From Ditylenchus dipsaci (taxonomy: Eukaryota > Nematoda > Chromadorea > Rhabditida > Anguinidae): a stretch of 64,000 bases of DNA. This document shows positions 19,515 through 29,784 of the stretch, piece by piece. The translations under genes were made by a program, and so were the position numbers. The stretch covers positions 62,001 through 126,000 of the forward strand of contig SADC01001058.1 of assembly GCA_004194705.1 (NCBI GenBank). Reading direction: 5' to 3'. Below the pieces are notes generated by a model. That model searched no databases, was not told where the DNA came from, and saw only the letters and a list, made by a program, of their open reading frames with translations. Positions within the stretch are counted from its first letter, which is position 1. The number at the start of each line of letters is the position of its first letter.

Positions 19515-21656
19515 TACCAAATTCTCACTGAGAAACTAGACTACATTTTAGTATGTAACATGCCTGCTTGAAACCAAAAAATAGTAAAAATACAAAATTT
19601 CCATTCATCGTGAAATTTTGGTGGTTTTTCGCCATATACCCAAAAAACTCATTTTCAGTGTTTTGTTCACCTAGCAAAAACAGCTCTAGCCTTGAGGCCA
19701 GTAGTCCACAGGGAATAATAGTGGTGGGTGGTTGTGTGTATTGCGTGTGCTTGCCCACTCTTGCCCCAATATTTAAGAGCAAGGGAGTAGATTATGTGTG
19801 TGTGCAGGCTAAAGCTCACAAATAAGAATAGAAGCACTTATGAATAATATTAATGTCTCTTTTTAGCCGCCCATACAACAAATGCTGCATTACTCTTTTG
19901 TTGGGCCCATTTTTGACTTTTTGTTGTAGGACCTAGGGCAATAACCTCCTTACTCCCTGATCCAATTACACGCTGTTGGGTAATTGTAGGCAAAAATCGT
20001 GCTTTTAATGTTGATACTTTCCTTGTGTACTGCTTTTTGTTGGGATATTAAGAAAAAAACTTTTAGAATGCAACGAATTTATAAAAAATTTGGCCCTACT
20101 CCTCAATGGGGGCAGGGGTTTCCTTGGTCTCCCGGCTGCTGTTTTTTTGTGAGTTTTATGCTAAGGCTCATGCAAAAGTAGGTCAGCGTGTGTTAACCCG
20201 AACTTTAGTATAAGTCTAAAATACGTTTGACTTCGTCCTAACAACTGCTGGCCAACTTTTGCCTAAGCCTAAAGCCTAAAAACACAAAAAAACAACAGAG
20301 GGCACCCAGGCAAAAAGAAACTCCCCATTGAGAGATAGAGCCAAAAATTTGCTAACAGTCATGAAAAAAACCCAATATAAGTGGCGACAAGTAAATTAAG
20401 CCATTTTGAATTAGGCCAATACAAGTTAGGAAAATGCAAGGCGATTTTTTTATTGTAGTTTCACTCAAAATCATGGTCCAACTTAAATCCATATAATTAA
20501 AAATGCCCTCAATCAGGGCTGCAAACTCAAAATTTTGAAAAAAGTACATTTGGCCAAAAAACTACAAATTAGTCATTTTTCGCAAAAATGCAATTTTGTC
20601 CATATTTATTTTTAAGCACAAAAAAAAGATTTTGACGTAAAACGTCAGAAATAAAAAAGATTTAGGGTCTAAAAAAAGGACAAATCTTTTTAAAAAGTAC
20701 ATTTAGATGCCCTGCCTAAAATTATTTTCACCCGTATTTACTAAATGAAAGTTGACTATGGGTTTTTTTCATAAGTCAAATTTTTACATTTTACTCGTGG
20801 ATGACAAAGTAATTGGTTAAAGCGACCTCTTTTTTTTTAATAGGTTTCGTTAAAGCGGGAACCGCAAATCTTATCGATTGAAGTTGAGGCTGGGACGGCT
20901 AGAATTTCTATAAAGATTTTTGGCTCTATATCTGTTTGGCGTAGGAAAAAATCAGCTAGGAAGACCAAGGCAAAATTTTTGCAATATTTTTTAAAAATAT
21001 TTTTTTTTGACAAAAATGATTTAAAAAGTGTAAATGAAGGGTTTTCTGACAAAGAAGCAACCTTGACTGCGACCTGGGGTAACTTCGATGACAAACTTTT
21101 TTCTGCGCATTTTTGTAGAGCATGCCCAAGCTCTTGACCAATCTGGCTCCCCACCTCTCAAGGTCCGTTAAAAGTGGCAGAAGTTCTCAAAATACCTCCA
21201 TACCCTTATCCTTATTTTCCATAACTGACACATGGTTCATAAGTCAGTTCAAAAACTTTTTGTTGGGTTTCAGAGGCAAAGGGCCAAATTGACAAGAGAT
21301 TTGGGCACGCCCTTACAAGAATGTCCTATGAAAAAAAATTCATCGCAATTTTTCCAGTCACAGTCAAGATCCCTTTCTTTGTCAGACCCTTTACTACGGA
21401 ACGATAAAAATTTAAAGCTCGCAGAGCTACGGCAACTCTAAAGCTTTGACATCCGACTTCCAACCTCAATCGTATGCACTCTATCAATATTTGGTACGGA
21501 TGAATTCGATATAAAGTTGTGTAAGGTATATTTTGTGCTTTTGGGTAATGGTCATTATACCGTATCCCGTTGTGTCTTTTCATTTTAAATCTATAAAGGA
21601 TATTCCGCTCTTTTATAAAAAGATAATTTTTTATTTCGAAACTTGCACATTTTCAG
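19515..21656. other. RIM-BP intron: small palindrome, otherwise unrecognised
   Basis: An imperfect inverted repeat spans about 20070-20350 (TTTGGCCCTACTCCTCAATG with its inverse). A possible hAT end, CAGGGCTGCAAA at 20514, has a weak partner TGCCCTG near 20713. No coding sequence is supported before the SH3-1 exon. Confidence 0.4.
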
Positions 21657-21834
21657 ACTGTTCCGTGCCCTGTTCCAATACATCCCTCTAAGAGACTCGC
21701 CAATGACAACCCCCATCTAGAGCTCAGCCTCCAAGCTGGCGATTACATTCTTGTGCATGGTCAAATGGACGAAGACCAGTTCTACATGGGCGAGACTCTT
21801 GCTGGCAAAACCGGCCTTGTGCCCTCCAACTACG
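21657..21834 (+). CDS. RIM-binding protein, SH3-1 exon
   Basis: The exon encodes most of an SH3 domain: [40 protein letters not shown], then GLVPSNY. RIM-BP SH3 domains bind proline-rich motifs in RIM proteins and voltage-gated calcium channels at the presynaptic active zone. The DEDQFYMGE and GLVPSNY blocks are diagnostic for this family. One base is missing near 21682, next to an A; restoring it makes the N-terminal strand readable and makes entry phase 2 agree with the previous exon. The donor is TACG|GTAAAC, followed by a 49-nt intron. Confidence 0.92.
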
Positions 21835-21883
21835 GTAAACCTCATTTAAAATTTCATCCTAAATACCAGATTTTCAAATTCAG

Positions 21884-22321
21884 TGGAGCAAATATCGGAC
21901 AGTAGCCTTCTGCAGAACGCTGCGCGTGCCCCTAGTCCCTGCGCCACTTCCAGCCTCAACCAAAATGATGGCTATGCATCGTGCCCAGCGCCAGCCTTCA
22001 GGTTAGAAGGCAAAGTATCCGTGGCCACCCAGTCGCCTCCAATGTCCAGTCGTAGCTTGCCGCCTGCCTGCTGCAGTCCACTGCCTCCCTGCTCCACTGC
22101 CCTGTATGATGGCGGCACTCCAGCCAGTCCGTCGTTTGCCCTAGCTGTGCCTGCCCACCTAGCCCACATCACCCACGACTTCACGGATTCGGAAGGTGTT
22201 GGGGGCAGGAGTATCAGCAGGAAAGAGGCACAGAACCCACTGCCAGACTCTGTGTGCCCTTATCCTCCTGTGGATGTGTCCAAAGTGATTGTCCAAGAGG
22301 TCAAATCGGAGCAGCCAAGGG
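21884..22321 (+). CDS. RIM-binding protein, linker exon after SH3-1
   Basis: This 438-nt open exon starts VEQIS, the normal continuation of SH3-1, and encodes a low-complexity Ser/Pro/Ala/Cys-rich linker. The end ([16 protein letters not shown]) is charged. The donor is AGGG|GTGGGT. Entry and exit phases are both 1, fitting both neighbours. No domain is expected here. Confidence 0.85.
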
Positions 22322-22936
22322 GTGGGTTACATTTGGATATGAAATGGTTAAAGTTGAAGCAGTCTTCGAGTCTTAATATGGTCTCATATACTTGGTGGTC
22401 CCTGTTTTTTTACAAAACAAATTGATAACACCTTCTTCTACCTACCATTACACCTACCTCCATTGGTCTCCAGATATTTTTCCATCCAGCTAAGTCCGAG
22501 TATTTGGTATTACTAGCTGGGTACCACTACAGTCCACTCTCGATTTAAGGACAGAAGTTCGTTCCCACCTTGGGTCCAACACTTTTTTACTCCGATTTTT
22601 TAAATTTGTTTCCAGTTGTTTTTTTTAACAATCTGATCCCAAATATTGCGAGGATTACGATTTTGTCGATCGTTTTTCAGAAATTCAAAATTTTTTCTCT
22701 TAAAATAGCAAAAACTCGATTTAAGGACATGAATTTTTTAAAAATCCTTTCCTTAAATTGAGTTTTTAGAAAAATTTTTAAATTTCTAAAAAACGATCGG
22801 CAAAATCGTAATCCTTGCGATATGTGGGATCAGACTGTCAAAACACAACTGGAACATTTTTTTTTAAAAATAGGACTAAAAAAGTGTCGGATCCAAGGTG
22901 GGAACGAACTTCGGACGGTCCCCTGAGTGTCCTTAA

Positions 22937-23128
22937 AGGACCATGGTTTTTGAGCGCAGTGGCATGTGCAAAATTTGAATTGGCGGGGGACACTTCTCTT
23001 TCGTCTAATGCTGTATTCTTTAGAGTTATGTCGAAACGGCTCGAAAGAGTACACTGATAGACGAAAGAAAAGTGTCCCCCGCCAATTCAAATTTTGCACA
23101 TGCCACTGCGCGCAAAAACCATGGTCCT
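22937..23128. mobile_element. TTAA-type MITE, AGGACCATGG ends
   Basis: A 192-bp palindrome between TTAA at 22933-22936 and 23129-23132. Arms: AGGACCATGGTTTTTG, GCAGTGGCATGTGC, then ATTGGCGGGGGACACTTCTC. A sister copy is at 28207-28396. Confidence 0.9.
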
Positions 23129-23146
23129 TTAAATCGAGAGTGGTAT

Positions 23147-23577
23147 GGCTAAAATTGATTTACGCCCTCAAAAAACTGATTTACGCCCTCAAAATACTGG
23201 TTTACGCCCTCAAATCTATATATTGCCATTTTTTGTCAAATTTTTGTTGCCAATTTTTTCAATATTTTTACACCAGCATGTAGCCCTGAATCTTGGCTTT
23301 CTAAAAAGCTATTGACTGATTTTCTGAGATTTCAAAAGCTGGAGAAAAAAGTCTTTGTATGAAGCAAATTTTTAGAAAAATATACATACAAAGACTTTTT
23401 CTCCAACTTTTTGAAATCTCAGAAAATCAGTCAATAGCTTGTTAGAAAGCCAAGATTCAGGGCTACATGCTGGTGTAAAAATATTGAAAAAATTGGCAAC
23501 AAAATTTGACAAAAAATGGCAATATATAGATTTGAGGGCGTAAACCAGTATTTTGAGGGCGTAAACTACTTATAGCC
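23147..23577. mobile_element. Foldback-like element, family GAGGGCGTAAA, copy 1
   Basis: GGCTAAAATTGATTTACGCC at the left and GGCTATAAGTAGTTTACGCC (inverse) at the right, with three tandem GCCCTCAAA units per arm. Perfect 9-bp TSD GAGTGGTAT at 23138-23146 and 23578-23586. 431 bp, almost fully palindromic. Confidence 0.9.
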
Positions 23578-23724
23578 GAGTGGTATGTGGAAATAAGTAT
23601 TTCCACATTAGTACCCATACCTAGGTACACACCTAGATACCCTTCGGGATACGAAACTGCTCCAGAACTGGAGTTTGTACAAATTAAATCACTGTTCTTC
23701 TTAAATCACTGCTCTCACCGACTC

Positions 23725-23895
23725 CGCATGCGTGCACTTTAGTTATTTTGGCATGTTTGACCAATTTTTAGGAGTAATTCGACTTTTTGACGCCAGATTC
23801 CAAATCAGCGACCCCAATTACCCCTACAAATTGGTCCAACAAGCCAAAATAAATAGCGTGTCACCACGTGGGATCGAACCTGCGTCGCATTTTGA
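23725..23895. repeat. B-box palindrome, copy 2 (partial)
   Basis: It shares GACGCCAGATTCCAAATCAG and the right arm CACCACGTGGGATCGAACC with the copies at 18149 and 60105. The left arm is worn. Confidence 0.55.
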
Positions 23896-24375
23896 GCCCA
23901 AAAAATACTAAAAACGATAAAAAAAATTGTTTCTGACACTGTAGCCCTGCTTGTATTTTTGCCCTCTAGAATACCAGCTAAAAAATTTGGCGGTATTAAA
24001 ACAGACAACTTTTCTTTTTTTTATCGACCCAAATGTTCTCGCTCTTTCTTATTCATATTTTATAATTAAAACACTTTCTGGCACTCTTTGGGGGATTCTG
24101 ACCAGCCAACCAAATGAAGTTAGTGGGGAAGAAAAGAGGGGCAATCCCTCAGGGATCCAACTTTTCCAGCACAACAATGAAAAAGTGTGTGGAGAAGAAG
24201 AGCATGACAAGCACTGTCTGAGGTTACCCTTCTTTTCCACAACTTTTCTGAAAGTCAACTTTGAGGGGAGCAAACTAAACAATTACGAGGTGTTCGGAAT
24301 GCTCGGAATATATCTTTAATGGTTTATCTTTATCTGAAAAAAAGATCTGCTACCATACTTTTGTGGCCATGGGAT

Positions 24376-24768
24376 GGACGGCTATCGATTACCGACGGTC
24401 AATGAATTTTTTTTTCAAAATTTTTGATCAAAATCGTCAATTTTTAGGGCAAAAGTTTCTGGAAAGTGACCCTAGTACCAAAATTTCATCCTGAATCTGA
24501 ATCCGTTGAGATCAGATCGAAATATTTTTTATAGACTGAGATATCTACTAAAATAGGTAAATGGTGCCAAATTCCTGGTCTATCTACTCAAAATAGCTAT
24601 ATATCAGCCCATAAAAATTATTTTGATCTGATCTCAACGGATTCGGATTCAGGATGAGATTTTGGTACTAGGGTCGACTTTCCAGAAACTTTTGTCCTGA
24701 AAATTGACGATTTTGATCGAAAATTTCAAAAAAAAAATTCATTGACCGTCGGTAATCGATATTTTACC
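24376..24768. mobile_element. Palindromic element with unlike tips, copy 1
   Basis: Starts GGACGGCTATCGATTACCG and ends with the inverse of GGTAAAATATCGATTACCG, so the first nine bases differ between ends. The 8-bp TSD CATGGGAT is at 24368-24375 and 24769-24776. The sequence at 24538-24550 is the empty site for the MITE nested in copy 2. Confidence 0.85.
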
Positions 24769-24853
24769 CATGGGATTGCTTTCAGCTTGTCATCTGCCGT
24801 CTCCTTGCTTTTGGAACTGGTTGAAATTTCTATAGTTGACAGTTTTCATAGCA

Positions 24854-25846
24854 CAGTCAAATCAGGATAAACGGGCACCCCCAAAAGTTCATTCCCCCGC
24901 TGGGCCCGACACTTTTTTAGCTCGATTTTCAAAGCTTTTTTTAAATTCTGTTTTGACAGTCCATTTCCAAATATCAAAAGGATTCCGATCTTACCGATCA
25001 TTTTTCAGTATTCCAAAAACTTTTTTCTCTGGATAAACAAGCACCCTTTTCAGAAATAGGGTGCCCATAGATAACCCATCCACTCTCTCAAGTTCGTTCC
25101 CACCTAGGTTCCGACCCTTTTAAACACAATTTTTGGAGGCTTTTGCCGTTTTGACAGTCGGGTCCCAAATATCCCAAATATTCTGACTTTACTGGTAATT
25201 TTTCGAAAAAAAAGGTGCCGGGATTTGATTTTTAATTGACAAAATTGCAAGGTTTTTTAAAACCGGCTGGTAAAATTGGAACCCTTGCTGTATTTGGAAC
25301 TGAATTGTCATAAAAGAAGTAGTAAAAGCCTTTGCAACCCCCTGGTCACACTCCTTGGTCTTGGTCGATGTCGACTTTTTTCAACTTCTTTTGTCATCAG
25401 AAATGATGTTTACTAAAATCATTTTTATATTTTTTCTACCAAATAATAGCTCAGCAACTGAGCTTTCTTTTACATCAAAAAACTTGTAATTTATATGTCA
25501 AAAGTGTATGTAAAAGTATAAAAGTTCGTGGTTGGTCAATGTCACGGTCGATGTACATCGACCGTGACATCGACCAACCTTGAACTTTTAAAATATTTTA
25601 TTCATTTTTGTTACTTTTTTGAGATGTTTTCAATGTATAAGAAAGCTTAGTTTCTAAGCTTTTGTTTGGTATAAAAAACATGAAATTAATTCCATAAAAA
25701 ATCATCTCTTGTCACAAAAAAAATTCAAAAAAGTCGACATCGACCAAGACCAAGGAGTGTGACCATAGCCAAAATTGGGTTTAAAAAGTGTCGGCAGCTG
25801 GCTGGGAACGAACTTGAGGGAGTGTTGAGTTATCGGGACTCGACTG
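24854..25846. mobile_element. pogo/Tigger-like element with nested palindrome
   Basis: CAGTCAAATCAGGATAAACG at the left and ATCGGGACTCGACTG at the right, TA on the right only. Inner blocks match the 18663 element. A second palindrome, GGTCACACTCCTTGGTCTTG to its inverse (about 25346-25764), is nested; its centre at 25530-25580 is a perfect GTCGATGTACATCGAC hairpin. Confidence 0.7.
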
Positions 25847-25899
25847 TATTAACTTCTAAGTATCCTTCTTTAAATTTTGCAACCGCTTTTTTTCTTTTT

Positions 25900-26257
25900 T
25901 TCAAAAATCTGAATTTCACGAGCAAATTACTGAATGCCGCTCTCAAATTTTATTTCGCCATTTTTATTTGGGTAATATTTAATTCTGCCACCAAATTTCT
26001 GAAAAATGTCCCCAATTTCACTGAAAAATGCCCCTAGATTTTATATGTCCACAAATTGCTGAAATGTCCCCAAATATTCTAAAATATGTCCCCTAATTTG
26101 TTTTTTATTTTCTGTTTTTCTTTTGGAGACAATTTTTGGGGACACATTTCAGAATATTTGGGGACATTTTTCAGAGATTGGGGACATTTCACATTTGGGG
26201 ACATTTCTCAGCAATTTGGGGACATTTTTCAGAAATTCGGGGCAAAATTAATTACCA
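25900..26257. repeat. Inverted arrays of GGGGACATTTTTCAG units
   Basis: About five units of AATTNCTGAAANATGTCCCC-type sequence face a matching inverted array around 26105. The architecture is that of the foldback-like families, but tips and TSD are unclear. Confidence 0.6.
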
Positions 26258-26654
26258 CCCTTTTTATTTGATAAAGTCGTTGAAAGGGTTTTCAGAACCC
26301 TTTTCCGGAATGCCATCACCTTTTCCAAGGTGGTTGCGTTTGCACTTTTGACTGGCTAGCTTTGGTTGAGTAAATAGTAATAATGCAGGGACTACTAGCT
26401 GCATGCATTAATCAAACCCCCCCCCCCTTTTTCGCCCACTGTTATTTCGTAATGTAGGTGTGAGTGCAAGACAGTTGAAACAAAAGCTTCAATGACTCAT
26501 GGTCATCAAAAGGCAACAAAATGCATAAAATATTACAAAAAGTAGACAAAATAATAGCAAAAAAAAATTTAAAGGCAAATTTATGAAATTCTTAAAAAAC
26601 TCATTCTACTCTGAAGGTCTAAAATACAGCGCCTAATAACAGTCGAGTCTCAAT

Positions 26655-27068
26655 CATAGTGACCGCGCCGTCCTACGCCGTCCTAATTTTTTTCATCGCC
26701 GTCCCGCATTTTAATCGTATTTTTTTACTATGGACCGCTTTTTTAATTTTACATCATATAATCAGTTTTTACATTTATGCTTTATTTTCGGGTGACCGTC
26801 CATGTTTCCTTTTATTTTCATTTCGAAAAAATGGGGCCGTCCTAATCTGACCGAGTTTTTTTAAATTTTTTGTGGAAAATCAGGACGGCCCGATTTTTTG
26901 AAATGAAAACGAAAGACAACATGGACGGTCACCCAAAAATTAAGCATAAATATAAAAACTAATTATATGATGTAAAATAAAAAAAGCGATCCAAAATCAA
27001 AAATATGGTTAAAATGCAGGACGGCGATGAAAAAAATTAGGACGGCGTAGGACGGCGCGGTCACTATG
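26655..27068. mobile_element. 8-bp-TSD MITE, CATAGTGACCGCGCCGTCC ends
   Basis: A 414-bp palindrome with three GCCGTCCTA-type units per end. Flanks GTCTCAAT (26647-26654) and GTCTCAAC (27069-27076) form an 8-bp TSD with one mismatch. Inserted beside a CAGTCGAGTCTC pogo-like end at 26640. Confidence 0.75.
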
Positions 27069-27318
27069 GTCTCAACACAACGAAAGATATGCATTTAAAA
27101 AAACGAGGTCCTGAACTTGGATTTGACAAAAACTAATAGACCGCAACCCTTTTAATTTTCTCAAAAATTAGCTTGGAGATCAAAATGTAACTTTTCGGAT
27201 ATTTCGAAAAGTTCCCAACGGTATGTTGCATAAAATTGGATAAAAATTTGGCGTAGTACCCACGTCAAACTTGACTGTAATGAAAAAATACAAATTTCTT
27301 CAATGCCTAGCTTTTCAG

Positions 27319-27435
27319 TGCCTATACCTCGAGAGTTGAATGTGGAGAAAAAGTTGAGTAGAAGTGCTGTTTTCTGCTGGCTACCTCCTGATGACCAACT
27401 AGCCTCTGTGTCTCAGTACCACGTCTGTGTGGACG
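27319..27435 (+). CDS. RIM-binding protein, FN3-1 exon a
   Basis: It encodes VPIPRELNVEKKLSRSAVFC followed by W and LPPDDQLASVSQYHVCVDG, the first four strands of a fibronectin type III domain with the conserved core Trp and the YHV strand. The acceptor is CTTTTCAG and the donor GACG|GTAAAT. A 57-nt intron follows. Confidence 0.92.
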
Positions 27436-27492
27436 GTAAATCGAAACTTTACTTTTACAGTCTTGTTCCAATCTTGTATTTATATATTGCAG

Positions 27493-27641
27493 GAGCTGTA
27501 AAAGCTGTAGTGCCTGGATCCTACAAATGCAAAGCACTTATTGAAGACCTCAACTTGGAGCGGAGCGTGAATGTGTCTGTTCGAGCAATCACCGAGAATG
27601 GTCATAGCCGGATGCTGCATGCACACTGGCTATTGGAACTG
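27493..27641 (+). CDS. RIM-binding protein, FN3-1 exon b
   Basis: It completes FN3-1: ALIEDLNLERSVNVSVRAIT and ENGHS are typical of RIM-BP. One base is missing at 27608-27613 (AGCCGGATGC). In the restored frame the exon continues DAACTLAIGT, as in other RIM-BPs, and ends in phase 1, matching the next exon. As written the frame would end in the wrong phase. The donor is ACTG|GTTAGT. Confidence 0.9.
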
Positions 27642-28002
27642 GTTAGTAGCATAAATTTTTATGAATTTTTAACATTAAAGGCTCTATATGTTTTGGGGTG
27701 GCCGCAAAAAAAAACTGCTTTGGTCCCCCGGTTGATTTCTTTAATTTTTTTTTAATTTTGCCTTGGTCCCGTGTTCTTTTTTTTGCCCAATCCTCCAATC
27801 CCTTACAATGTGGAGTATGATGGTCTTGGCCGCGAAGAGGCCAATCCTACCGAGTATAACAACCTGCATAAGATTTTTGAGAAATGTGTCAAAACAGAAA
27901 ATTTTCCGAAAAAAGTAAACTTGGGGAACCAGGGCAAAAATTTTTTGACCAAAAAAATTAAAAAAATTGTGATCAAAAAATGTATATAAACACTTTTTAA
28001 AA

Positions 28003-28046
28003 GACTATGGTTTTTGCGCGCAGTGCCAAAAAGAAAAACTGTACAA
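28003..28046. mobile_element. Fragment of the AGGACCATGG TTAA-type element
   Basis: TTTTAAAAGACTATGG and TTTGCGCGCAGTG match the left end of the copies at 22937 and 28207, then stop at the tRNA gene. Confidence 0.55.
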
Positions 28047-28117
28047 GGTCCTAGTGGGGGTCGAACCCACAATCTTTTGGTTCGAAGCCAAACGCGATTC
28101 CATTTCGCCATAGGACC
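28047..28117 (-). tRNA. tRNA-Arg (anticodon TCG)
   Basis: On the minus strand all parts fold: a 7-bp acceptor stem (GGTCCTA/TAGGACC), D stem GCGA/TCGC, anticodon stem TTTGG/CCAAA with loop CTTCGAA, five-base variable loop, and T stem GTGGG/CCCAC with loop TTCGACC. The B box GGTTCGACCCC is consensus. It decodes CGA and related Arg codons. It lies in a RIM-BP intron, antisense to the gene. CCA is not encoded, as usual in animals. Confidence 0.95.
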
Positions 28118-28206
28118 GCTCGGTGGTTATAAACCAAAAGAATTATTACTGATTAACTAAAGTTCTGAAATCAAGATTATCTTTGTACAGTCGACTCTCG
28201 ATTTAA

Positions 28207-28396
28207 AGGACTATGGTTATTGCGCGCAGTGGCATGTGCAAAATTTGAATTGGCGGGGGACACTTCTCTTTCGTCTCAAACTTAACTCTTTGGAGTCGTT
28301 CGACATAACTCTAAAGAATACAGCATTAGACCAAAGAGAAGTGTCCCCGCCAATTCAAATTTTGCACATGCCACTGCGCTCAAAAACCATGGTCCT
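28207..28396. mobile_element. TTAA-type MITE, AGGACCATGG family, copy 2
   Basis: Flanked by TTAA at 28203-28206 and 28397-28400. It sits inside a pogo-like left end (CAGTCGACTCTCGATTTAA) at the same position as the copy at 22937. No pogo right end follows. Confidence 0.9.
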
Positions 28397-28521
28397 TTAA
28401 GGGAAAAAAATTTCAAAAAAATCAACAAGGGGACTAAGGCAGTTTTTTTCGAGGGCCACCCCAACACATATAGAGCCCATTTTAATTTAATGGGTATTTT
28501 AAAATTTTTTGGGAAACTATC

Positions 28522-28735
28522 GTAAATGTTCTAATAGAAAACCCTCTTGCAATCGGAAAAAATTTCAAGTAGATCTCGAGATTTTTGGGTGATAACCCAA
28601 AATCGAAAAAGCAGAATTGCTTGAGCTCGTGTGAGTTAAGAAACACACAATGAACATTTTTGCAAAATATTTACTCTGCTCTGAGATACAGACCCTAAAA
28701 GTTGAGAAAGTCGCTCTATTAGAACATTCACACTA
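28522..28735. mobile_element. TA-type MITE, CCGTATTTTC family, divergent
   Basis: AATGTTCTAATAGA is inverted at the ends and the interior has the family blocks (GAGCTCGTGTGAGTTAAG). The CCGTA tips are lost. Confidence 0.55.
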
Positions 28736-28783
28736 TATGTTTGAATAATGAGGTTTTTATTTGAACTTTCCATTGAATTGCAG

Positions 28784-28932
28784 AAGCTCCAGTAGCCCCT
28801 CAGCACGTCCGAGTGACCAATATCACGCCGATCTCGGCCCAGGTCTACTGGTACCCTTCTAATTCTAATGCCGATCATGTTGTCTTGCTCAATGCTATCA
28901 AAGTTGGTGTCTGTCCTCCTGCCGTTTTTCAG
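28784..28932 (+). CDS. RIM-binding protein, FN3-2 exon a
   Basis: It begins APVAPQHVRVTNITPISAQ, then VYWYPSNSNADHVVLLN, the start of the second FN3 domain with the characteristic WYPSNSN turn, and ends VGVCPPAVFQ. The acceptor is GAATTGCAG and the donor CAG|GTTATT. Entry phase 1, exit phase 0. Confidence 0.92.
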
Positions 28933-29487
28933 GTTATTTTTTTAACTATAATCTTGTTTTGGCTTGTTAGCTTGTTTTTCCCGCCTAATGACCGACACTT
29001 TTTACTTCTTTTCGGAAATGTTTTGCCAAACCTGATTGGACAGTGAAGTCCAAAATATCGCAAGTATCACGACTTTGCCGGTCGTTTTTAAAATCCTGTA
29101 GTTTTGCCATTTTGCGATTTTACGTCACCCCTTTTCAAAAATAGGTGCCGTAAATCCAAGACTCGCGGGTCTTAATGGCAAAATATTTTGTAGCTGGCAG
29201 CAGTTTTGCCGTAAAGACCACCTCTTTATAATGTAACACCTTTTTAAAAAAATAGGATGATGCCATAAACAGAGCTGCTACCAATTACAAAAATGGCCGA
29301 CAAAGTCGTAATGCTTGCTATATTTCGGACTAGACTGTCGAATCAGGTTTTTCAAAAAAACTGAAAAAATGGTGTCGCCCCCCAGGCGGGAACGAACTTA
29401 AAGGACCATACTTGTTGATGACTTTGGAAAATTCAAATGCGCGCGGGACACTTTTTTTTATTCCGAAATTGTTTTTTTAATCATTTA

Positions 29488-29673
29488 CAGTCAAACCTCG
29501 ATAATCCGCCACCCATGGGACCGATCCAAGGGTGGCGGATTATCGAGGTGGCGGTTTAGCGGGGGTAAACTTTGTTGAGTTTCTCTGACGGCGAACCAAA
29601 TCGGGCTTATCGAGGGTGGCGGTTTATCGAGGGTGGCGGTTTAGCGGGGTGGCGGATTATCGAGGTTTGACTG
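29488..29673. mobile_element. pogo/Tigger-like MITE, GATAATCCGCCACC family
   Basis: CAGTCAAACCTCGATAATCC and its inverse, TA on both sides. GGTGGCGGATTATCGAGG recurs as a tandem unit. 186 bp. Confidence 0.9.
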
Positions 29674-29706
29674 TATGTGTATTAAGATTAAATGATCGAA
29701 AATAAC

Positions 29707-29778
29707 ACAGCAGACACGGGAATCGAACCTGGGACCGATATTCACCGCACTTTGCTGCTATACCACTGAGCTACCTGC
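29707..29778 (-). tRNA. tRNA-like sequence, probably a pseudogene
   Basis: TAGCTCAGTGGTATAGCAG resembles an A box with D arm, and CCAGGTTCGATTCCCG a B box with T arm. Acceptor pairing only works out of register, and the T and anticodon stems have mismatches. If read conventionally the anticodon would be GAA (Phe). I treat it as decayed or tRNA-derived. Confidence 0.4.
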
Positions 29779-29784
29779 GTAAAA

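Larger units (their letters stand above)
22530..23590. mobile_element. pogo/Tigger-like element carrying two nested insertions
   Basis: The left end is TA then CAGTCCACTCTCGATTTAAG. The right inverse is split: a TTAA element sits at 22937-23128 inside its CTTAAATCGAG, and a foldback-like element at 23147-23577 sits two or three bases from its tip. The intact left end gives the empty site for the TTAA insertion. Inner blocks AAGTTCGTTCCCACC and ACGATCGGCAAAATC are shared with the copies at 18663 and 24854. Confidence 0.75.

Noticed and set aside
20514..20716. hAT element CAGGGCTGCAAA...TGCCCTG
   Set aside because: The TIR match is short and the 8-base flanks share only five bases; left as a note.
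29707..29778. Functional tRNA-Phe
   Set aside because: Acceptor, anticodon and T stems do not pair in register; kept only as tRNA-like.
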